Assembly (NCBI GenBank): GCA_034003145.1
Contig: JAVEZE010000166.1
Span: 1 to 5,603 of the forward strand
Source of the DNA: JACKPD01 sp034003145
GTDB taxonomy: Bacteria; Spirochaetota; Spirochaetia; CADAEX01
DNA: 5,603 nucleotides
Direction of reading: 5' to 3'
Part shown: positions 1 through 4,898 of the stretch, piece after piece
Position numbering within the stretch: the first letter of the stretch is position 1
Layout: the number at the start of each line of letters is the position of its first letter
Notes under the pieces: model-generated
The model's input: the letters and a program-made list of their open reading frames with translations, nothing else
What the model was told of the DNA's origin: nothing
The model's database searches: none
Program-made: the position numbers and the translations under genes

Positions 1-33
1 AGTAAAAACCTGATCCGTTATTTTATAAAAATC

Positions 34-1221
34 ATGAATCATTTTTGGATTATACCGCTGTTTTTTTTCCTCTGCTTTATTTTTCTTCTTTTAGCAGCTT
101 TTACAACAGAACTTATTGTCTCGCTTAAAGGTTCTGACTTGATCTGGATTGAAACCCCTTTCAATGTTTTTATAATCAAAATACTTACCGCGTTTGTTTT
201 CTTTTTTTCCTCTCTTTTTCTCTTAAGAAAAATCAAACTTCCTGCTGCAGGAAGTTTTTATTCATCAAGCGCGATATTTATCATGCTTATAAATCTTATT
301 ATGTTTCAATTTATCAGTATAACACTTTCTTTTTACGCATTGTGGGCGCTGCTTTGGGTTATCATTTACTCTTTTGCAGGCAGCAGGATAATAAAAACCT
401 TATGTATAATAATATCATACTACCTGATTTATGATATTGTTCACTATATTTTTACAGTACCTGCCCTTAACCTGTGCAATATACTTATAACAGATAAAAT
501 ATTCGGAAATCTTCTTATCGCGGCAGTTCTTCTACCCATGATAATGATGATACTGCGGGTACTCGTAGTACAGACCCATATTGAATCGTTTAAATACAAA
601 TTGCTTAGAAGATCAATCTATGCTGTTACTTTATTGTCTTTGGTTACTCTTATCTCCCGTTATTATATGAAAGATCTATATGAAAACAAAAAACAACCGG
701 TCCATGCTGTTAATATTGTTGATATAGACACAAAAGAGATGAAGCTCAAGCTGTCAAGCCCTGTTAAAACCGGTAAGATAGAAGCAGTTATTGATGGAAC
801 AGACTATACAATAGATAATAAAGAACTCATCTTTTCTTTTGATCTTAATAAAACTGAAAAAGAGCTTCTTGAGATAACAGAAAACCTCTCATTTTTTCTG
901 GACAGAAAAAACATTATTCTTGAAATTATCCCTGCCGGAAATCCTGAAAAAATTGAGATAACATTTTCAACTGAAGAAAACCAGATTATTCTTGACAGTA
1001 ATTTTCCTTTTACGCTTAACCAGAACCTTGACAGAGGTGAGTTTCATATCGGGGATAATCCTGATTTCCCCCTGACACTTGATATTCTGACAGACAGCGA
1101 TACAGTTGTATGGTTTTCAATAAATATTATCTATAATGAACCTCCTGTTGAAATTGAGCTGACAGGGGATAACATGAAATTCAAAAAACAGGTTATTTTG
1201 AAAAAGAGTATTTATGGATAA
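34..1221 (+). CDS. Multi-pass membrane protein of unknown function with C-terminal soluble domain (possibly 5'-partial)
   Basis: I do not recognise the family. The first ~210 residues are very hydrophobic, with about six to seven likely membrane segments (roughly residues 4-23, 44-64, 79-98, 99-115, 119-140, 158-179, 194-210). Basic stretches such as R65-K68 and K187-R193 lie between them. Residues ~215-395 are polar, with alternating hydrophobic and charged residues suggesting a beta-rich soluble domain, probably extracytoplasmic if the last helix exits the cell. The start is uncertain. No Shine-Dalgarno is visible before the ATG at 34, and the same frame stays open to base 1, reading SKNLIRYFIKI before the Met. 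The gene may therefore be the C-terminal part of a longer protein; a membrane-anchored enzyme whose catalytic domain lies upstream is possible but unproven. It overlaps dinB by 8 bp, implying one transcript. The coding reality is well supported by length and topology; the function is unknown. Confidence 0.8.
   Translation: MNHFWIIPLFFFLCFIFLLLAAFTTELIVSLKGSDLIWIETPFNVFIIKILTAFVFFFSSLFLLRKIKLPAAGSFYSSSAIFIMLINLIMFQFISITLSFYALWALLWVIIYSFAGSRIIKTLCIIISYYLIYDIVHYIFTVPALNLCNILITDKIFGNLLIAAVLLPMIMMILRVLVVQTHIESFKYKLLRRSIYAVTLLSLVTLISRYYMKDLYENKKQPVHAVNIVDIDTKEMKLKLSSPVKTGKIEAVIDGTDYTIDNKELIFSFDLNKTEKELLEITENLSFFLDRKNIILEIIPAGNPEKIEITFSTEENQIILDSNFPFTLNQNLDRGEFHIGDNPDFPLTLDILTDSDTVVWFSINIIYNEPPVEIELTGDNMKFKKQVILKKSIYG
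235..259 (+). terminator. Terminator-like perfect palindrome inside the membrane-protein gene
   Basis: Bases 235-245 (AAACTTCCTGC) and 247-257 (GCAGGAAGTTT) are perfect reverse complements around a single central base. As RNA this would fold into a 9-bp stem with a 5-nt loop (GCTGC), preceded by an A-rich stretch and running into five Ts (255-259). That is the layout of an intrinsic terminator or attenuator. The stem is only moderately GC-rich and lies within codons 68-76 (K-L-P-A-A-G-S-F-Y), so it could be a coding coincidence. The structure is seen directly; the termination activity is inferred. Confidence 0.4.
411..438. repeat. Inverted repeat, 9-bp perfect arms
   Basis: AATATCATA (411-419) and TATGATATT (430-438) are exact reverse complements separated by 10 nt. 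They lie within the membrane-protein gene. The arms are AT-rich, so a stable RNA hairpin is doubtful. No function is assigned. Confidence 0.5.
892..911. repeat. Inverted repeat, 9-bp perfect arms, 2-nt centre
   Basis: TTTTTTCTG (892-900) and CAGAAAAAA (903-911) are exact reverse complements around GA. They lie within the part of the membrane-protein gene encoding the soluble domain. Most of each arm is a homopolymer, so chance in an AT-rich gene is a reasonable explanation. No function is assigned. Confidence 0.5.
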
Positions 1222-2386
1222 TGTTTTTTTTCATGTTGATATGGATGCGTTTTATGCAGCAATCGAACAGCTTGATAATCCCGCGCTAAGAGGGAAACCT
1301 GTTGTTGTAGGGGGAACAGGAAAAAGGGGTGTTGTATCCACATGCTCCTATGAAGCGCGTGCTTACGGAGTGCGCTCTGCAATGCCGGCGGGAGAGGCAA
1401 AAAAAAGATGCCCTTCATGTATATTTGTGCCGGTAAGGATGAATAGATATCTTACTGTATCAAGGCAGATTATGGAAATCCTGAAATCCTTTTCACCTGA
1501 GGTAAACAAGGTTTCAATAGATGAGGCATACCTCGACATGACAGGGACAGGACTTATATTCGGCACTCCGCACGAAGCTGCTTTAAAACTTAAAACCGCA
1601 GTAAAAGAAAAAACCGGGCTTACAATCTCTGTCGGAATTGCGCGAAACAGGATGCTTGCAAAACTTGCATCTGAATACGGGAAACCTGACGGTCTTTATC
1701 AGATTGAAAAAGGGAAAGAAATCGAATTCCTCGATTCTGTCAAACTGAAAGATTTGTGGGGAGTAGGGAAAAAAATGGTTGAGAGACTGCAAGAACTTGG
1801 CATATCTGACATAAAACAACTGAGATCCTACTCCAAAAAAATGCTTTGCGGAATGCTGGGAGATAATGCTGCCGAATATATCTACAAAATTGTAAGGGGC
1901 GAAGACCCTGGCATCTGGAACGATTGCCCCAAAAGCAGGTCAATAAGCAGTGAAACTACTTTTGAGAAAGACACAAGCGACATCACGATCCTGAAAAGAG
2001 AACTACTTGATATTTCACGGCAGCTTATGTTCAGGCTGATGGAAACAGGATGTACATCAAAAACTGTTGCAATCAAGATTAAATATCATGATTTTGTATC
2101 AGTAACAGCAAGAAATACAATTTCAGCCAATATCATGTGCTCTGATGAGATATACAAGGTGCTGCTGCAGCTGCTGGAATCAAAGCTTGACAGGTCAAAA
2201 CCGGTAAGACTTATAGGAGCTGCCCTGATGTCGCTTGAAGATGAGGAAAAAGGAGAACAGCTCGATCTTTTTGAAAGCAGCTATTCAAAAAAAAGAGAGG
2301 TTGAAAAAGCAGTTCAGGCTTTATCCAAAAAAAAGCCTGGAATAAAGATTTTCAAGGCAACACTTATTAATAAGCAGGGGCTCTGA
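1214..2386 (+). CDS. dinB: DNA polymerase IV (Y-family translesion polymerase)
   Basis: Error-prone Y-family polymerase that copies past damaged template bases in the cytoplasm, recruited by the beta sliding clamp. At 390 residues the length is normal and the protein looks intact. Visible motifs: HVDMDAFYA at 7-15, with metal-binding D9 and steric-gate residue F13; the fingers motif YEARAYGVRSAMP at 46-58; SIDEAYLD at 101-108, with catalytic D103 and E104; SVGIARNRMLAKLASEYGKP at 139-158; a helix-hairpin-helix-like thumb segment LWGVGKKMVERL at 181-192; and a little-finger domain at about 240-340. QLDLF at 349-353 matches the clamp-binding pentapeptide and is followed by a ~37-residue basic tail, as in many Pol IV proteins. 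The ATG lies inside the end of the upstream gene (ATGGATAA, 8-bp overlap), with only a weak purine-rich GAG 5 nt ahead, so translational coupling is likely. I see no dedicated promoter or LexA-type box. The gene contains several A7-A8 tracts and a T8 tract. Confidence 0.97.
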   Translation: MDNVFFHVDMDAFYAAIEQLDNPALRGKPVVVGGTGKRGVVSTCSYEARAYGVRSAMPAGEAKKRCPSCIFVPVRMNRYLTVSRQIMEILKSFSPEVNKVSIDEAYLDMTGTGLIFGTPHEAALKLKTAVKEKTGLTISVGIARNRMLAKLASEYGKPDGLYQIEKGKEIEFLDSVKLKDLWGVGKKMVERLQELGISDIKQLRSYSKKMLCGMLGDNAAEYIYKIVRGEDPGIWNDCPKSRSISSETTFEKDTSDITILKRELLDISRQLMFRLMETGCTSKTVAIKIKYHDFVSVTARNTISANIMCSDEIYKVLLQLLESKLDRSKPVRLIGAALMSLEDEEKGEQLDLFESSYSKKREVEKAVQALSKKKPGIKIFKATLINKQGL

Positions 2387-2406
2387 AACCGGGCTACCTG
2401 CCTTAT

Positions 2407-4272
2407 TCAGCTTCCCGGAGTTGATTGTGCAAAATCTTTCATGCTTTCATTTACCATATAATAACTGCCTGATGCGTTCCACAATGTAAATCCTGATGAT
2501 CCCGCATCAGAAAGCCCTTTTATCTGCATGTTAAGATAATTCGAATACTGCGGCTGTTCAAAAGATCTTTCACTGCCGATGAGAAAAGCCTGGACATAAG
2601 GCCTTATAATGCTTCTGCTGCCTGCGTTAAAGCTGGCACGGGCAGTACCTTCGTTATAGATCTTCTCAGCCTTTTCACTGAATGAAAGATTTTCAAGAAA
2701 AGCAGCGGGAAAATGCGAGGGATAAAACATCGGGCAGATAACATCAACATAATCGGCAAACATATCAATCTGCTGCCCGTTCCAGTTGCCCATCTTGTAC
2801 CAGGCGTTAAAACCATAGAGGTCTGTGCTTACCGGTATTGTTATCTTCTCTCTTGCCTTTTTTAAAAATGATTCAAGCGCCTCAGACTTGTTCATTCCCT
2901 CTTTTTTGTATCTGTATTTAATCTGGTTAAGATTCCCGTCTGTAGGAAAGCGGATATAATCAAACTGGATCTCATCAACACCGAGCGACTGAAGCTCCTG
3001 CGCTATCGCGATGTTATAATCGCTGACAAACATGGAATAGGGATCTACCCAGAACTCCTTCTGCTCAAATGACTCTTCACCGTTTTTCACCATCCTGCCC
3101 CAGGGTGAATCGGAAGTGCTGTCCCATAGCGCGTATTTATATGAATCATGGGAGAAAAGCTGCCTGTCCTTGAAAACAACAATACGGGCAATAACATAAA
3201 TGCCCCTGCTGTGGGCTTTTGATATAAAATCAGGCGCGTTTATATGTCTTCTCACTGCGCCCGCATCTATGGCAGTTTTGTTATTGGTATTAAATGTTAT
3301 AAATCCGTTGTCATCCTTGAAATCAACAACTACAGAGTTCATCCGGTTATCAAGCAGGAATGTAAAATAATCATCTATTCTCCGGCTTGAGGCATTTAAG
3401 GAAGAAAGATAGATCCCTTGTTTTAAAGCTGCCTTCTCTTTTCTCGCTATTTTCCCTTTATCCTCAGGAATAACCTTAAGCGGAAGTTTTTCTGAACTGT
3501 TAAGCCATCTCTTACGCGAGGTGTCATATGAATATTTACTCCTTCCGCTGTAGACATGAAGCATACTGCTGTCAGAATCATAATGCATCAAGGATATGCC
3601 ATCCTTTTTTATCTCAGATGGAACACTGATGGTATTCCAGCTTGAATCAGCTTTTCTGTGGAAAAACAATTTCCCGGTATACCCTGTTGCCATAAAAAAA
3701 CTGCCCTCATCCGGCCCGTATTCCAGCGCCGAAATATCATCATAAAAACCCGCACCCCGCTTAAAGTTTTCAAGCTTCTCTTCATAGGAGGTCCATCTCC
3801 TTCCTCCATCATTTGACTCAAAAATACCGCTGAATGATGTTCCAAGCAGAATGTTCTTCCCCTCTTTTCCCTTAACTGATGCTGCAGTGAAATAATATGA
3901 TTTTTTTACAGGATAAACAGGTTGGACAGCTTTCCACTGATTCCCGCTCTCATTTGAAATATAAAGTGTATCAATTGTAGCAGCGCAAAGGATGGAAGGA
4001 TTATCATGATCAATGGAAAATGATGTAAGATTGCGTTTCTCTGAAGAATTAAATGGATAGACAATTTTATCTGGCAGTCCATTATTCAAAGATTTCCAGG
4101 TCAATCCCCTGTCAGATGATACTTCAAAACCGCTGTTCCTGTTTATGGAATAACACCTTATTCCATCGGTAATCATTTTCTCCGGCTCGGCAAAAGCCGC
4201 TTCTGTGAAAGACAATGCGATAAATATTAAAAAACCAATAATTTTTCTTCCGTTTGCGCAATAATCAGGCAT
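2407..4272 (-). CDS. Secreted putative glycoside hydrolase (DUF4015-type) with N-terminal Asp-box repeat region
   Basis: Predicted exported protein of 621 residues. Residues 1-28 form a signal peptide: a basic GRK, a hydrophobic core, and a likely cleavage site AFA|EP at 28/29. Residues ~35-260 hold Asp-box (BNR/sialidase-type) repeats SxDxGxxW: clear copies at 52-59, 106-113 and 153-160, and degenerate ones ending at W212 and W256, spaced 44-54 residues apart. This fits blades of a beta-propeller. Residues ~283-615 resemble the putative glycoside hydrolase family DUF4015, a TIM-barrel relative: QGIYLSS (285-291), VVVDFKDDNG (314-323), YVIARIVVFKD (359-369), FWVDP (407-411), VDEIQFDYIRFP (432-443) and VDVICPMFYPSH (509-520). 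D410, D433, E434 and D438 are candidate active-site acids. The substrate is unknown; an extracytoplasmic glycan is inferred. The gene converges on dinB with a 20-bp gap and diverges from the next gene. No Shine-Dalgarno precedes the ATG, but the signal peptide supports this start. Confidence 0.88.
   Translation of the reverse strand: MPDYCANGRKIIGFLIFIALSFTEAAFAEPEKMITDGIRCYSINRNSGFEVSSDRGLTWKSLNNGLPDKIVYPFNSSEKRNLTSFSIDHDNPSILCAATIDTLYISNESGNQWKAVQPVYPVKKSYYFTAASVKGKEGKNILLGTSFSGIFESNDGGRRWTSYEEKLENFKRGAGFYDDISALEYGPDEGSFFMATGYTGKLFFHRKADSSWNTISVPSEIKKDGISLMHYDSDSSMLHVYSGRSKYSYDTSRKRWLNSSEKLPLKVIPEDKGKIARKEKAALKQGIYLSSLNASSRRIDDYFTFLLDNRMNSVVVDFKDDNGFITFNTNNKTAIDAGAVRRHINAPDFISKAHSRGIYVIARIVVFKDRQLFSHDSYKYALWDSTSDSPWGRMVKNGEESFEQKEFWVDPYSMFVSDYNIAIAQELQSLGVDEIQFDYIRFPTDGNLNQIKYRYKKEGMNKSEALESFLKKAREKITIPVSTDLYGFNAWYKMGNWNGQQIDMFADYVDVICPMFYPSHFPAAFLENLSFSEKAEKIYNEGTARASFNAGSRSIIRPYVQAFLIGSERSFEQPQYSNYLNMQIKGLSDAGSSGFTLWNASGSYYMVNESMKDFAQSTPGS
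4145..4166 (-). repeat. Perfect 9-bp hairpin early in the hydrolase gene
   Basis: ATGGAATAA (4145-4153) and TTATTCCAT (4158-4166) are exact reverse complements with a 4-nt loop. In the mRNA of the minus-strand gene this falls at codons 36-43, directly after the signal-peptide codons, with GGTG in the loop. It could slow ribosomes after the export signal or be incidental. Only the structure is shown. Confidence 0.45.
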
Positions 4273-4346
4273 GAATTATATTTATCTGAAACAGATATAT
4301 TATCAAGTACAATTCCTTTTATTCCGAAGAAAAGAATAGAGATAAA
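4273..4346. promoter_or_regulatory. Divergent promoter region between the hydrolase gene and the small helical-protein gene
   Basis: This 74-bp AT-rich gap separates two divergent start codons, so it should hold promoters for both directions unless transcription starts inside the genes. On the plus strand the best candidate is CTGAAA (4286-4291), a 16-bp spacer, then TACAAT (4308-4313), which would start transcription about 25-30 nt before the ATG at 4347. On the minus strand TTGATA-like and GATAAT-like elements exist, but no pair has good spacing. TATAAT lies just 2 nt upstream of the hydrolase start codon, too close for a normal leader. All assignments are by eye. Confidence 0.45.
4280..4300. 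promoter_or_regulatory. Palindrome in the divergent region, possible operator
   Basis: TATCTG (4283-4288) and CAGATA (4292-4297) are perfect inverted arms around AAA. Two further pairs on each side (4280/4300 and 4281/4299) match after one mismatch, giving 8 of 9 paired positions. The candidate plus-strand -35 element falls inside it, and it ends about 8 nt from the hydrolase start codon, so a bound regulator could affect both genes. It could also be a 5'-leader hairpin of the hydrolase mRNA. No regulator is identified. Confidence 0.35.
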
Positions 4347-4823
4347 ATGATTATAATAATTCCTGACGAACAAAAAACATTAATCGCAGATCTTGATATT
4401 CTTGTAAGGATGATAGCGTTTATAAGCGACACACTTGATTCTGATATTGATACAGATCTTTACAGAAACAAATATCTTGAGGATGTTTTTTTTATAAACA
4501 ATACACTAACCAAAAACGAGAGAAATCTTGGAAAAATTTCCATAACTGAAAATGATTTTGTCCATATTTTAAAAAAAATAAAAAATGTCAAAGACAACAC
4601 AATCATGCTTCTTGAAAATATATTAAGGTATAAATATAAACAGTCCGGGATTTTTGAAAATTTCACAGATGATTTAAAGGCAATTGCTGAATTTTATAAA
4701 ATAAGCTCACAGGAGATTCAGAAAAAACTTTCAAGAAAACAGTTTTTGTATCAGCCTGATACTCAGATATCAAAAGAAGAACTCCGTTTTCTCTTTTTAA
4801 GTGAAGAATCACGCCAAGATTGA
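4347..4823 (+). CDS. Small, predominantly helical protein of unknown function
   Basis: I do not recognise this 158-residue protein. It has no signal peptide and no membrane segment. It is rich in Ile, Leu, Lys, Asp and Glu, and has long amphipathic stretches (about 8-32, 38-60, 67-95, 100-130 and 139-153) with only one proline in the first ten residues and one near residue 136, which suggests a helical bundle. No catalytic motif or Cys/His cluster is visible. The ATG follows a weak purine-rich AGAG 5 nt upstream; the next in-frame Met is residue 22. It starts the plus-strand unit after the divergent region and is followed 75 bp later by the uridylyltransferase-like gene on the same strand, so the two may share a transcript. 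The composition matches its neighbours, with nothing suggesting recent transfer. It is probably a real cytoplasmic protein of restricted distribution. Confidence 0.75.
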   Translation: MIIIIPDEQKTLIADLDILVRMIAFISDTLDSDIDTDLYRNKYLEDVFFINNTLTKNERNLGKISITENDFVHILKKIKNVKDNTIMLLENILRYKYKQSGIFENFTDDLKAIAEFYKISSQEIQKKLSRKQFLYQPDTQISKEELRFLFLSEESRQD

Positions 4824-4853
4824 CTTTTATCCTTTTCACCATTAACATTAATT

Positions 4854-4887
4854 TTTTACATTGAAAACATATAGAGAATGTGTAAAA
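4854..4887 (+). repeat. Inverted repeat ahead of the uridylyltransferase gene
   Basis: TTTTACA (4854-4860) and TGTAAAA (4881-4887) are perfect arms separated by 20 nt. The right arm runs into the ribosome-binding site of the next gene. An alternative pairing ACATT/AATGT exists inside. It could be an operator-like dyad or a weak hairpin limiting ribosome access; being AT-rich, it could also be chance. Confidence 0.3.
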
Positions 4888-4891
4888 GGTG
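4885..4891 (+). promoter_or_regulatory. Ribosome-binding site for the uridylyltransferase-like gene
   Basis: AAAGGTG lies 7 nt before the ATG at 4899. It is the best Shine-Dalgarno-like sequence in the window and decides the start of the last gene, which otherwise has further in-frame Met codons at residues 9 and 18. Confidence 0.7.
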
Positions 4892-4898
4892 CAACCAA

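Noticed and set aside
1148..1173. TTGAAA (1148-1153) and GATAAC (1168-1173) as an internal dinB promoter.
   Set aside because: The spacer is only 14 nt and the -10 match is poor; the gene overlap favours readthrough from upstream.
2161..2177. GC-rich repetitive CTG/CAG stretch in dinB that looks palindromic.
   Set aside because: It is explained by consecutive Leu-Leu-Gln-Leu-Leu codons; the longest exact palindrome is 8 bp.
2383..2418. Possible terminator in the convergent gap between dinB and the hydrolase gene (CCGGG 2389-2393 with CCCGG 2414-2418; CTGAA 2383-2387 with TTCAG 2406-2410).
   Set aside because: The stems are only 5 bp, they cross each other rather than nest, and no T-run follows on either strand.
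2493..2510. CTGATG/CATCAG hairpin near the 3' end of the hydrolase gene.
   Set aside because: It has 6-bp arms only, lies inside coding sequence and has no T-tract; expected by chance.
3784..3793. AGGAGG-like sequence on the plus strand.
   Set aside because: It is antisense within the hydrolase gene and no plausible plus-strand gene follows.
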